A stretch of DNA of 64,000 nt from Chloroflexota bacterium (lineage in GTDB: Bacteria > Chloroflexota > Limnocylindria > QHBO01), in NCBI GenBank assembly GCA_003243965.1, contig QHBO01000048.1, forward strand, positions 27,153-91,152, written 5' to 3'. Below the pieces are notes generated by a model. That model searched no databases, had not been told where the DNA came from, and was given only the letters and a program-made list of their open reading frames with translations. Position numbers and translations under genes: made by a program. Shown here piece by piece: positions 19,331 to 27,484 of this stretch. Each line of letters opens with the position of its first letter. Positions within the stretch are counted from its first letter, which is position 1.

Positions 19331-19567
19331 AATAGCCGCGGCGCTCGGCCCGGCCCGCCGGCCGTGGAGTCGGTGCCGGCTGAGCTCGTATTCGGGGACC
19401 TTCCGAACCAACGTGGACGCCGGACCCAGTAGTGGACGTCAGCATAGCGACGCACGCGCCCGCGCGGTTTCGACGCGGAGGTTGAGCGCCTAGGCCGGGC
19501 ACATCTCGGCCGCGGCCCGAACGCGACCTCCACGACCACCCGCTCGGACGCGCCAGCGAGGTGGTCG
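19328..19567 (+). ncRNA. Candidate structured mRNA leader of the MgtE-like/NRAMP operon
   Basis: A TAGAAT -10 box (19328-19333) overlaps the CGNR stop codon and would start a leader of about 225 nt before ATG 19568. The leader is rich in inverted repeats. Most telling, CGACCACC (19533-19540) pairs with GGTGGTCG (19560-19567), which contains the ribosome site GAGGTGG directly abutting the ATG. A competing pairing is GGAGGT (19477-19482) with ACCTCC (19526-19531). This is the layout of an on/off translational switch. No known riboswitch class (M-box, yybP-ykoY) could be matched by eye. Confidence 0.4.
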
Positions 19568-20851
19568 ATGCTTTTCCTCAGCCAGCTCATCGGCAAGCCG
19601 GTGCTCGACCGCGCGGGCGAGCCCTTCGGCAAGGTCCGCGACCTGATCGTGGCCCTTGGCGAGCGCTATCCGCCGGTCACCGGCCTGGTCGTCCGCGTCG
19701 CCGGACGCCGCGAGATCTTCCTGCCGTGGTCGGCCGTGGAGTCGATCGACACCGGTGGCGCCCGACTGCGCACCTCGAGCATCGACATCACCAGCTTCCG
19801 GCAGCGGCCGAACGAGATTCGCCTCTGGATGGACCTCCAGGACAAGCAGATCGTCGACGTCGAGGACCGCAAGATCGTGCGGGTCAACGACATCCAGCTG
19901 GCGCCGGTCCGCGGCAGGCTGCGGCTGGTGGCGGTCGACGTCGGGCTCGCCGGCATCCTGCGGCGCCTCGGCCTGTCCGGTCCTGGAGAGCGGTTGGCCA
20001 GGGCGATGGGCCTGGAGGTCGAGAACTACATCGAGTGGGAGGAGGTCGACCCGGTCGAGTCGAGCGTCAGCTCATTGAAGCTGCGTGTTCCCCACCAGGC
20101 GCTCTCGACCCTACACCCCGCCGACGTGGCGCATATCGTCGAGCAGCTGGCGCCTCGTGACCGGACCGGCATCCTGGCGGCATTCGACGACGAGCGCGCG
20201 GCGGAGGTGATGGAAGAGCTCTCGGCCGAGGACCAGGTCGACGTGCTCGAGGCGCTGCCCCCGGAGAAGGCGGCGGACATCCTGGAGGAGATGGGTCCCG
20301 ATGACGCGGCCGACCTGATGGCCGACCTTTCTCGTGATCGCCAGCGCGAGCTGCTGGGCCTGATGGAGGCCGATGATGCCGACGAGGTCCGGGAGCTGCT
20401 CGCCTATCCGGAGGAGACCGCCGGCGGGCTGATGACCACCGAGTTCCTGACCGTCTCACCGGCCGAGACGGCGCAGCAGGTCATCGACCGCCTCCGAGAG
20501 CTGGCGCCGGACGCCGATCACGCCTACTACCTGTACGTGATCGACGGCGACGAGCGACTGCTCGGGACGGTGACCCTGCGTGGCCTGATCATCGCGCGGC
20601 CCGAGACTCCGGTGGCGAGCTTCATGCGCCCGGAGCCGATCTCGGTGCGCATCGATGCGCACGCGGACGAGGTCGCGGCCGCGATCGCCCGCTACAACCT
20701 GCTCGCACTGCCGGTGGTCGACGCCGAGGGGCGCATCCAGGGCGTGGTGACGGTCGATGACGCATTCGAGCGCGCCCTGGGTGAGGGCTGGCGCAAGCGG
20801 CTTCCCGAGCTCTTCGAGCCGGCCGAGGAGCCGGGGCGCGCGGAGCGGTGA
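19568..20851 (+). CDS. PRC-barrel / MgtE-N / CBS domain protein
   Basis: The 427-residue soluble protein has PRC-barrel-like beta sheets (about 1-100), an MgtE N-terminal superhelical domain (about 168-275, repeats such as HPADVAHIVEQL and EKAADILEEMGPDDAADLM), and two CBS motifs (about 285-405, beginning TAGGLMTTEFLTVSP). It equals the cytoplasmic Mg2+-sensing half of the MgtE channel without its membrane part. It is followed 7 bp later by an NRAMP-type transporter gene, so it most likely senses divalent metal or nucleotide and gates that transporter. This function is inferred from domains and context. Confidence 0.88.
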   Translation: MLFLSQLIGKPVLDRAGEPFGKVRDLIVALGERYPPVTGLVVRVAGRREIFLPWSAVESIDTGGARLRTSSIDITSFRQRPNEIRLWMDLQDKQIVDVEDRKIVRVNDIQLAPVRGRLRLVAVDVGLAGILRRLGLSGPGERLARAMGLEVENYIEWEEVDPVESSVSSLKLRVPHQALSTLHPADVAHIVEQLAPRDRTGILAAFDDERAAEVMEELSAEDQVDVLEALPPEKAADILEEMGPDDAADLMADLSRDRQRELLGLMEADDADEVRELLAYPEETAGGLMTTEFLTVSPAETAQQVIDRLRELAPDADHAYYLYVIDGDERLLGTVTLRGLIIARPETPVASFMRPEPISVRIDAHADEVAAAIARYNLLALPVVDAEGRIQGVVTVDDAFERALGEGWRKRLPELFEPAEEPGRAER

Positions 20852-20858
20852 CGATCCG

Positions 20859-22196
20859 ATGAGGGGCCTGACGGTTCCGCGCTCGGTCCGTCATGCCCAG
20901 CGCTCGGTGCGCGAGCGCCTGCCCAACTTCCGTGTCCATCGGTCCGGCATCCTGGCCTTCCTGGGGGTGATGGGGCCGGGTCTGATCGCTGGTCTCGCGG
21001 GCAACGACGCCGGCGGCATCACCACCTACAGCGTCCTGGGCGCGCAGACCGGGTTCAGCCTGCTGTGGATCCTGCCGGTCACGACTGTGATGCTGGTCAT
21101 CGTGCTCGAGATGGCAGCCCGGATGGGTGCCGTCTCCGGGCAGGGGCTTGGCGACCTGATCCGCGACGATTTCGGCATTCGGTGGACGCTGTTCGCCATG
21201 GTCGTCCTGCTGCTCGCCAACGGGGCGAACATCATCGCCGAGTTCGCCGGCGCCGCGGCGGCCCTCGAGATCTTCGGCATCCCCCGCTTCGTGACGGTCC
21301 CGGTTGTGGCAGCGGGGATCTGGGCCCTGGTGGTCTTCGCCTCCTACCGCGTCGTGGAGCGCGTCTTTCTGTCGGTGGCGGTCGTCTTTGGCGCGTACGT
21401 CGTCAGCGCCTTCGTGGCAGGCCCCAACTGGGGCGCGGTCGGCCACGCGCTGATCAGCCCCAGCCTCTCTCTCCAGCCGGACGTGCTGCTGCTGACCATC
21501 GCCACCATCGGCACCACCGTGACGCCATACATGTTCTTCTACCTTCAGTCATCTGTGGCCGATAAGGGGCTCGGCCCCGAGGAGCTGGGACTGGAGCGCG
21601 CCGACGCGATCATCGGTGCGGTGTGGACCAACGTCATCGCGCTGTTCATCGTGATCGTCACCGCGGTCACCCTCTTTGGGCACGGCGTGATCCTCAACAC
21701 CGCGGCGGAGGCGGCCAGAGCACTGGCGCCGATGGCGGGGCAGTTCGCGGAGGCGCTCTTCGCGTTTGGACTGTTCGGGGCGTCGGTGCTGGCCGCGACG
21801 GTCATGCCGCTGACCACCAGCTATACGGTCTGCGAGTCCTTTGGCTGGGAGTCGGGCGTCTCGCGCAAGTTCCACGAGGCGCCGGTGTTCATGGGCCTCT
21901 ATACCGCGCTGATCGTCATCGGTGCGGTGGTGGTCCTCGTCCCGGGCCTGCCGCTGATCGGCGTCATCCTCATCAGCCAGAACCTGAATGGCATCCTGCT
22001 GCCGATCATCCTGGTCTTCATGCTGCGCTTGGTGAACAACCCGCGGATCATGGGTCGCTATGTGAATCCACTGTGGCTCAACGTGGTTGCCTGGGCGCTG
22101 ACCGCGTTCGTGACGCTGCTGACCGCGATTCTGTTCGGGACCACGATCGCGGGATGGTTCGGGCTGGGGCCAGGGTCGGGATCAGGGCCGCCCTGA
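20859..22196 (+). CDS. NRAMP-family divalent metal transporter, divergent binding site
   Basis: The 445-residue protein has about 11 transmembrane helices and an N-terminal cytoplasmic stretch. Helix 1 reads GPGLIAGLAGNDAGGITTYS, where classical Mn/Fe NRAMPs have DPGN. The helix 6 region reads TVTPYMFFYLQSSVADKG, lacking the usual MPH motif. Helix 1 keeps an aspartate. The altered sites and the MgtE-like partner gene point away from a standard Mn2+/Fe2+ importer and toward another metal, perhaps Mg2+ as in the NRAMP-related magnesium transporters. ATG 20859 is used because it lies just after the upstream stop. Confidence 0.85.
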   Translation: MRGLTVPRSVRHAQRSVRERLPNFRVHRSGILAFLGVMGPGLIAGLAGNDAGGITTYSVLGAQTGFSLLWILPVTTVMLVIVLEMAARMGAVSGQGLGDLIRDDFGIRWTLFAMVVLLLANGANIIAEFAGAAAALEIFGIPRFVTVPVVAAGIWALVVFASYRVVERVFLSVAVVFGAYVVSAFVAGPNWGAVGHALISPSLSLQPDVLLLTIATIGTTVTPYMFFYLQSSVADKGLGPEELGLERADAIIGAVWTNVIALFIVIVTAVTLFGHGVILNTAAEAARALAPMAGQFAEALFAFGLFGASVLAATVMPLTTSYTVCESFGWESGVSRKFHEAPVFMGLYTALIVIGAVVVLVPGLPLIGVILISQNLNGILLPIILVFMLRLVNNPRIMGRYVNPLWLNVVAWALTAFVTLLTAILFGTTIAGWFGLGPGSGSGPP

Positions 22197-22370
22197 CAGC
22201 CGGGCGGGCGCCGGGCAGCGCTCGTGCTGGAGTTGAGCCGAACGCGTAGCGCCAGACGGTCGAGCGTCTGTTCCCGATGCCGGTGAGGGCCACGCGCACC
22301 GCGCTCACCACCAGAAGGGCTGCCAGACCGATACCGAGCACGGCGATCGGCGTAATGAGCGGATCGAGTC

Positions 22371-22886
22371 TCAGATGTAGCGGGCGGCGGCCATGGTCAC
22401 CACGGCGACTGTCAACAGCACCAGGTCGACGAGGCCGATCCGCCGCAGCTTCTCCTGGACCGCGTGCATGCGGCCCATGAGCTCCGGACTGGGCGGGCCG
22501 CCCGCGGCCTTGATCTCCGCACCGACGCCGCCCAGCTCGCCGATGGTTTTGGGGATCAGGAGGTTGCCACCGAGCCATGCGATCAACGCCGCGATGCCGC
22601 CGATGGTGAAGAACAGCCCGCTCGACGAGGTGATCCACGACAGCTGCAGGCCGCCCGAGTCGCGCCAGTAGAGGATCGCGCCCCCGAGCACCGTGAGCGT
22701 CGAGGCAACGGCGAAGTAGATCGGCACCTTTCTCCGCCCCACAAGCTCGTCGATCACCTTCTCGCCGTCGGGCCCGAGCGCGGTGACGGTCGGCTCGATG
22801 TAGAAGAAGAAGAGGGCGGCCCCGCCGACCCACGCGACGCCCGATACGATGTGCACCAGGCGCAGTCCGATCACCAGGAGATCCAT
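22371..22886 (-). CDS. Membrane protein, DUF2269-like
   Basis: The 171-residue protein has four hydrophobic helices (around 5-28, 52-72, 85-105, 150-170). The pattern HIVSGVAWVGGAALFFFY in helix 1 is typical of DUF2269 and related CopD-like membrane families, whose function is unknown. A GAGGA ribosome site precedes ATG 22886. It is convergent with the NRAMP gene and transcribed alone. The conserved histidine in helix 1 could bind heme or metal, but no second ligand is obvious. Confidence 0.7.
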   Translation of the reverse strand: MDLLVIGLRLVHIVSGVAWVGGAALFFFYIEPTVTALGPDGEKVIDELVGRRKVPIYFAVASTLTVLGGAILYWRDSGGLQLSWITSSSGLFFTIGGIAALIAWLGGNLLIPKTIGELGGVGAEIKAAGGPPSPELMGRMHAVQEKLRRIGLVDLVLLTVAVVTMAAARYI

Positions 22887-23042
22887 ACCTTGGGTCCTCT
22901 GCGGCTCAACCGAGCAAGCGTAACGCCGCCGTGACCCACCGGACGAGCAAGAATCGCCGGTTGTGAGCCTGGCGAACCGGAGGAGGGCACCCGAGGCGCC
23001 GCAGGCGAGCGGACGGCTCGCGCCGGGGGGCGCAGTTCGGCC

Positions 23043-24065
23043 TCAGGCGCCGACGGGATGCCAGACGGTCTTGGTCTCCACGAACTGGCCGATGAGGTAC
23101 GGGCTCTGCGCCGCCGGCGCGAGCCAGTCGTAGCGGCTGAGCCCGCCGGCGGGCGGTCTGGCGACGCGCTTGACGTTCTCGGTCGCCAGCCGCTCCAGCT
23201 CCGTCGCCGCGGCGGGATCGACGCCAAAGGCGTCGAGCGCGTTGACGTCCATGTGGCCGGCCAGGTGGCCGACCAGCTCCCGCCGGAGACCGGTGACGAG
23301 GTTCACGACGCCGCCCGGCACGTCTGACGTGGCCAGCACCTCGGTGAGCGTGACGGCCGGCAGGGGCCGAGACTCGGAGGCGATCACCACCGCCGCGTTG
23401 CCCGAGACGAGGACCGGGGCCAATCGGCTCACCAGGCCGAGCAGGGACGACTCCTCGGGGGCGATGACCCCCACCACGCCCGTCGGCTCGGGGATGCTGA
23501 AGTTGAAGTACGGGCCGTTGACCGGGTTCACGGCGCCGGTGACCTGCGAGAACTTGTCGGCCCAGCCGGCGTACCAGACCCATCGGTCGATGGCGGCATC
23601 CAGCAGCCGATCCGCACGTCGTCGCCCGATGCCCTCGGCGGCCATCACCTCGGCGATGAACTGGTCGCGACGGCCCTCCAGCAGCTCGGCGATGCGGTAC
23701 AGGACCTGCGAGCGGTTGTAGCCGGTTCGTGCCGCCCAGATCGGGAACGCTTTGCGCGCGGCGCGCACCGCTTCGCGGATGTCCTTGCGGGTGCCGCGGC
23801 AGGCATTCGCCAGCAGCCGGCCGCGAGCGTCGAACACCTCGTAGGCGCGACCGGACTCCGTGCGCGGGAACTGGCCGCCGATGTACAGCTTGTAGGTCTT
23901 GCGCACCCCGAGCCGCTCGGCGCCGCGATCGCCGCCGGGTGCCAGAGAGGTCCGGTTGGTCGTCGCCAGGGGGGCAGCGGTGCGGGGCTCGAGGGCGGAG
24001 ACGCGTGGCGGGCGTGGCCGAGTGGCGGTGGCGACCGGACGAGACCGCCGCGGCGTGGGGCTCAT
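23043..24065 (-). CDS. Truncated aldehyde dehydrogenase-family protein without catalytic domain
   Basis: The 340-residue protein has a Pro/Arg-rich start, then the N-terminal NAD-binding half of an aldehyde dehydrogenase: YKLYIGGQFPRTESG, the coenzyme loop GVVGVIAPEESSLLGLVSRL (instead of PWNFPL), and VPGGVVNLVTG. It stops about where the catalytic Cys and Glu of the second half would begin, so it cannot oxidise aldehydes alone. It follows the full-length aldehyde dehydrogenase gene by 4 bp and aligns with that protein. A structural or regulatory subunit of that enzyme is likely. The frame looks intact, so it is a degenerate paralog under selection rather than a fresh pseudogene. Confidence 0.8.
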   Translation of the reverse strand: MSPTPRRSRPVATATRPRPPRVSALEPRTAAPLATTNRTSLAPGGDRGAERLGVRKTYKLYIGGQFPRTESGRAYEVFDARGRLLANACRGTRKDIREAVRAARKAFPIWAARTGYNRSQVLYRIAELLEGRRDQFIAEVMAAEGIGRRRADRLLDAAIDRWVWYAGWADKFSQVTGAVNPVNGPYFNFSIPEPTGVVGVIAPEESSLLGLVSRLAPVLVSGNAAVVIASESRPLPAVTLTEVLATSDVPGGVVNLVTGLRRELVGHLAGHMDVNALDAFGVDPAAATELERLATENVKRVARPPAGGLSRYDWLAPAAQSPYLIGQFVETKTVWHPVGA

Positions 24066-24069
24066 CGGT

Positions 24070-25695
24070 CTAGCGGTCTCCATCCAGGCGCAGGTAGGCC
24101 GCCAACCCGGCCATGCCGCCTTCGCGCCCGTAGCCGGATTCCTTGTAGCCGCCGAACGGGGAGGTGGGGTCGAAGCGGTTGAAGGTGTTGGCCCACACCA
24201 CGCCCGCACGCATGGCCGCGATCATCTTGAAGATCCGGCTGCCCTTATCGGTCCAGATCCCGGCCGAGAGGCCGTACGGGGTGTTGTTCGCCTTCTCGAT
24301 CGCCTCCTCGGGCGTCCGGAAGGTGAGCACCGACAGCACCGGGCCGAAGATCTCCTCCTGGGCGATCCGATGGCTCTGGCTCACGCCGGTGAACAACGTG
24401 GGGCGGAAGAAATAGCCGCGGGCGGGGAGCTGGCAGTCCGACTGGAAGATCTCGGCGCCCTCCGCTATCCCCGACTCGACCAGCTCCTGCACCTTTGCCA
24501 ACTGGCCGGCCGAGTTGATGGCGCCGACATCGGTGTTCTTGTCGAGCGGGTCGCCGACGCGCAGCGTGCCCAGTCGGTTCTTCAGCTTGTCGAGGAGCGG
24601 CTCGTAGACCGATTCCTGGACGAAGAGGCGCGATCCGGCGCAGCACACCTCGCCCTGGTTGAAGTAGATGCCGTTGATGATGCCCTCGATCGCCTGGTCG
24701 AGCGGCGCGTCGTCGAAGACGATGTTGGCGGCCTTGCCGCCGAGCTCCAGGGTCAGCTTCTTGTCGGTTCCCGCCACGGCCCGGGCGATCATCTTGCCGA
24801 CCACCGTCGAGCCGGTGAACGCCACCTTGCTGACCGATGGGTGGCTCACCAGCTCCATCCCGATCTCCCCCGGGCCGGTGATGATGTTCACCACGCCCGG
24901 AGGGAGCTCCGCCTGGCGGACCACGTCCGCGAACAGGTACGCGGTGAGCGGGGTGGTGGACGCCGGCTTGAGCACCACCGTGTTACCCGCCGCGAGCGCC
25001 GGCGCGATCTTCCAGGCCAGCATCAGCAGCGGGAAGTTCCAGGGGATCACCTGCGCCGCAACGCCGAGCGACCGCGGCCGCTGGTTCGGGAACGCGTACT
25101 CGAGCTTGTCTGCCCAGCCGGCGTAGTAGAAGAAATGCGCCGCGGCGAGCGGCACGTCGACGTCGCGGCTCTCCTTGATCGGCTTCCCGGAGTTGAGCGT
25201 CTCGATCACCGCGAACTCGCGGCTCCGCTCCTGGAGGATGCGCGCGACGCGGTACAGGTACTTGGCCCGCTCACTGCCGGGCAGTCGCGACCACGTGGTC
25301 TCGTATGCCCGTCGGGCGGTGGTCACCGCACGGTCAACATCCCTCTTTGAGGCGAGTGCGACCCGCGCCAGCGGCTCCTCGGTGGCCGGGTTGATCACCT
25401 CGAACGTGCGCCTCGGCTTGGACGGCGCGAACTCGTTCCCGATGAACAGCCCGTATTCGCGCTGGATCCGGATGTGGTCGGTGGCCTCGGGGGCCGGCGC
25501 GTACTCCCAGAGCGCGGCACCGGTGGCGGCGAGGCCCCACGATGCCGCCGTGCCGGAGGTCGGCTGCTGCGCGACAGCGGCAGTCCTGCGTCGCGTCGCG
25601 GTCGACGGCGGGCGGATCACGTCGGAGGACCCCGGTGACCGAGAGGCGCCGGGCGCGGGGCGCGCGCGCGGGCGCGACTTCTTTGTGACAGCCAT
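24070..25695 (-). CDS. Aldehyde dehydrogenase, full length
   Basis: The 541-residue protein has a 65-residue Ala/Arg/Pro-rich N-terminal extension and then a complete aldehyde dehydrogenase. It shows the coenzyme loop IPWNFPLLMLAWK, FTGSTVVGK, the general base in LELGGKAANIVF, the nucleophile in NQGEVCCAGSR and EEIFGPVLSV. It oxidises an aldehyde to an acid with NAD(P)+ in the cytoplasm. ATG 25695 is supported by GATAAT 9 nt upstream. The truncated paralog follows 4 bp downstream. Similar full/short ALDH pairs in other high-GC bacteria are often linked to deoC, which here lies 29 kb away; acetaldehyde from deoxyribose is therefore one possible substrate. Confidence 0.92.
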   Translation of the reverse strand: MAVTKKSRPRARPAPGASRSPGSSDVIRPPSTATRRRTAAVAQQPTSGTAASWGLAATGAALWEYAPAPEATDHIRIQREYGLFIGNEFAPSKPRRTFEVINPATEEPLARVALASKRDVDRAVTTARRAYETTWSRLPGSERAKYLYRVARILQERSREFAVIETLNSGKPIKESRDVDVPLAAAHFFYYAGWADKLEYAFPNQRPRSLGVAAQVIPWNFPLLMLAWKIAPALAAGNTVVLKPASTTPLTAYLFADVVRQAELPPGVVNIITGPGEIGMELVSHPSVSKVAFTGSTVVGKMIARAVAGTDKKLTLELGGKAANIVFDDAPLDQAIEGIINGIYFNQGEVCCAGSRLFVQESVYEPLLDKLKNRLGTLRVGDPLDKNTDVGAINSAGQLAKVQELVESGIAEGAEIFQSDCQLPARGYFFRPTLFTGVSQSHRIAQEEIFGPVLSVLTFRTPEEAIEKANNTPYGLSAGIWTDKGSRIFKMIAAMRAGVVWANTFNRFDPTSPFGGYKESGYGREGGMAGLAAYLRLDGDR

Positions 25696-25704
25696 GAGGG
25701 CGGA

Positions 25705-25710
25705 ATTATC
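25705..25710 (-). promoter_or_regulatory. -10 box GATAAT of the aldehyde dehydrogenase pair
   Basis: GATAAT ends 9 nt before ATG 25695 with no ribosome site, consistent with a leaderless mRNA. Confidence 0.4.
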
Positions 25711-25793
25711 GCACGCGTGTTCGACCGCACCGCGATTCCTCCACCGGGGGCTACCCGCCCGGCGACGCGCGACACCGCCAACGCCCGGCGGGC

Positions 25794-25799
25794 TACCAT
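25794..25799 (+). promoter_or_regulatory. -10 box TACCAT of the CapA-like gene
   Basis: GCTACCAT ends 7 nt before ATG 25807, which selects that ATG over the one at 25798 that overlaps the box. Confidence 0.4.
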
Positions 25800-25806
25800 G
25801 CGGGCG

Positions 25807-27417
25807 ATGCGCCGCGCTTCCGTTCGAGGCCGCCTTCGAGGTTGGTCTCCATTGCTCCTGGTGCTGCTGGCGCTCTTCATTGCCGCGTGCAGCGCCTCGA
25901 CGCCCCGGCCGAGTGGCAACTCCGGGGTGCCGCGCCAGACCGGCGTCCCCGGTACCCCTCCGGGCGCCACAACGAGCCCGACGGTCGCCACCCCCGCACC
26001 GACCGGCTCTCCTGGGCAGTCCCGATTCCCGCTCGCGGTGGTCACCGGCTTTACCAACCTGAAGGACGCGGTGACCGTGGCCGAGCTCGCGCAGCTCGCC
26101 AGATCGGGCAGGATCTTCACGCCGTGTGATGTGGCCATCGTTCAGCCGGCCGACCTCGCCGTCAGCGGCGGCAGCTGCCTGCCCGCGAACCAGATCGCGA
26201 GCCGAATCGCGGGCGAACCGGGCGCCATCGGTCTGTTGCCGCCCGGGCTCGTTGAGGTCAAGACCAAGGTCCTGCCGGTCGATGGCGCCGACCTCTTCGG
26301 TTCCGCGCAGGCCCGCTCGCGCCCGTACCCGATCATCGGTACCTCGACGGTGCTGCCGCCGGCCGCGACCTCCTACGACGCCGCGAACATCCGGACGCTG
26401 ATGAGCGTCGGCGAAAGCTGTCCGGACCGTGGGGTCGCGCAGCAGGCGATCACCCTCGGCCGGGGCTGGGGCTGGGTGTTCGGCGGCGGGACCGCGCGCT
26501 ACCTCGACATCCGCCCCAACCCGGCGCCACCCGGGCACGTCGGCAACGGTTTTAACGTCGCCGATATCCAGCCCACCGGCAACGCGGGGGCGCTGTGGAA
26601 GATGATCGGTGCGGCCGACTTCACCGTGGAGGACTTCGAGTGCCCGGTGGTCAGCAACTGGCGGGTGAACGAGGGGCTCAGCTTCGGCATCGATCCGCGC
26701 GTGCTGGGCTACATGAAGCGCGGCGGCACCGACACTGTGATCCTGGCCAACAACCACCAGACCGATCAGGGCATCGGCGGTCTGCTGGAGTCGCTTGGAC
26801 ATTTCGCCGATGCGGGCATCCTGCAGGCTGGCGCCGGTCGCGACCTCGCGCAGGCACTCGCGCCGGCGGTGTATGACGCCCACGGGCTGAGGTTCGCGGT
26901 GGTCGGCTGGAACATCGTGCCGGGCGTCGTGGCGGCGGGTCCCAACCAGCCCGGGGTCGCCTGGATGACCGATGCGAACATCCGCGAATCGGTCCGCCTC
27001 GCTCGCGCCGCCGGCGACGTGGTGGTCTGCATGCCGCAGTGGGGCTTCCCCGAGTACCACGTCGCGCTCCAGCCGGAGGACCGCGCGATCCAGCAGCAGC
27101 TTATCGACGCCGGGTGCGACGTCATCCTGGGACACGGCCCGCACTGGGCCGGCGAGATCGACCTCTTCCGCCGCACCGACGGCGGCGTCCTGTTCAGCAT
27201 CTACGGCCACGGCAACTTCCTCTTCGGCCAGGACTGGGCCCAGGAATCGCAGGAGGGCGTTCTACCGGAGCTGACCTTCAGCGGCACGCGACTGGTCAAC
27301 GTCCGCCTCCACCCGTACGCCATGTATCTGCAGGCGCAGGCGAACTTGACCGATCCGCAGGGTGACGGCCGGTACGTCCTGCGGCGGGTCCTCGGAGTGT
27401 CCCGGCTGGCCTACTGA
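25807..27417 (+). CDS. CapA-family lipoprotein (poly-gamma-glutamate synthesis-like)
   Basis: The 536-residue protein has an N-terminal signal with lipobox (FIAAC near residue 24) and a Ser/Pro/Thr linker. An N-terminal domain of about 180 residues resembles a solute-binding fold. The CapA metallophosphatase-like domain follows, with FECPVVSNW, ILANNHQTDQGIGGLLESL, VVCMPQWGFPEY and ILGHGPHWAGEIDLF plus YGHGNFLFG. CapA proteins take part in capsule or poly-gamma-glutamate handling at the cell surface; many orphan ones have unknown roles. No capB or capC is near. Start chosen by the -10 box. Single gene, divergent from the ALDH pair. Confidence 0.85.
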   Translation: MRRASVRGRLRGWSPLLLVLLALFIAACSASTPRPSGNSGVPRQTGVPGTPPGATTSPTVATPAPTGSPGQSRFPLAVVTGFTNLKDAVTVAELAQLARSGRIFTPCDVAIVQPADLAVSGGSCLPANQIASRIAGEPGAIGLLPPGLVEVKTKVLPVDGADLFGSAQARSRPYPIIGTSTVLPPAATSYDAANIRTLMSVGESCPDRGVAQQAITLGRGWGWVFGGGTARYLDIRPNPAPPGHVGNGFNVADIQPTGNAGALWKMIGAADFTVEDFECPVVSNWRVNEGLSFGIDPRVLGYMKRGGTDTVILANNHQTDQGIGGLLESLGHFADAGILQAGAGRDLAQALAPAVYDAHGLRFAVVGWNIVPGVVAAGPNQPGVAWMTDANIRESVRLARAAGDVVVCMPQWGFPEYHVALQPEDRAIQQQLIDAGCDVILGHGPHWAGEIDLFRRTDGGVLFSIYGHGNFLFGQDWAQESQEGVLPELTFSGTRLVNVRLHPYAMYLQAQANLTDPQGDGRYVLRRVLGVSRLAY

Positions 27418-27484
27418 GTGCACCGCGGCTACGCCACGGCTGCGCCACCAACGTGCCGCCGCGCCTCCTCTGCGCCCCGCCCCG

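Noticed and set aside
19334..19567. Assignment of the metal-operon leader to the M-box or yybP-ykoY riboswitch
   Set aside because: A few short strings look similar (ACGCCGGA), but the required conserved cores could not be aligned by eye, so only an unclassified leader is proposed.
22182..22196. TCAGGG/CCCTGA inverted repeat at the NRAMP stop codon
   Set aside because: The 6-bp stem lies inside the coding end and has no T-tract; chance is likely at this GC content.
22197..22370. Possible small minus-strand membrane peptide after the DUF2269-like gene
   Set aside because: The frame has one hydrophobic stretch (LGIGLAALLVVSAVRVAL), but no good start or ribosome site, and it runs into antisense of the NRAMP gene before stopping.
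25697..27210. N-terminal extension of the aldehyde dehydrogenase frame through the CapA-like gene
   Set aside because: The extension is antisense to a clear CapA lipoprotein, while ATG 25695 has its own -10 box.
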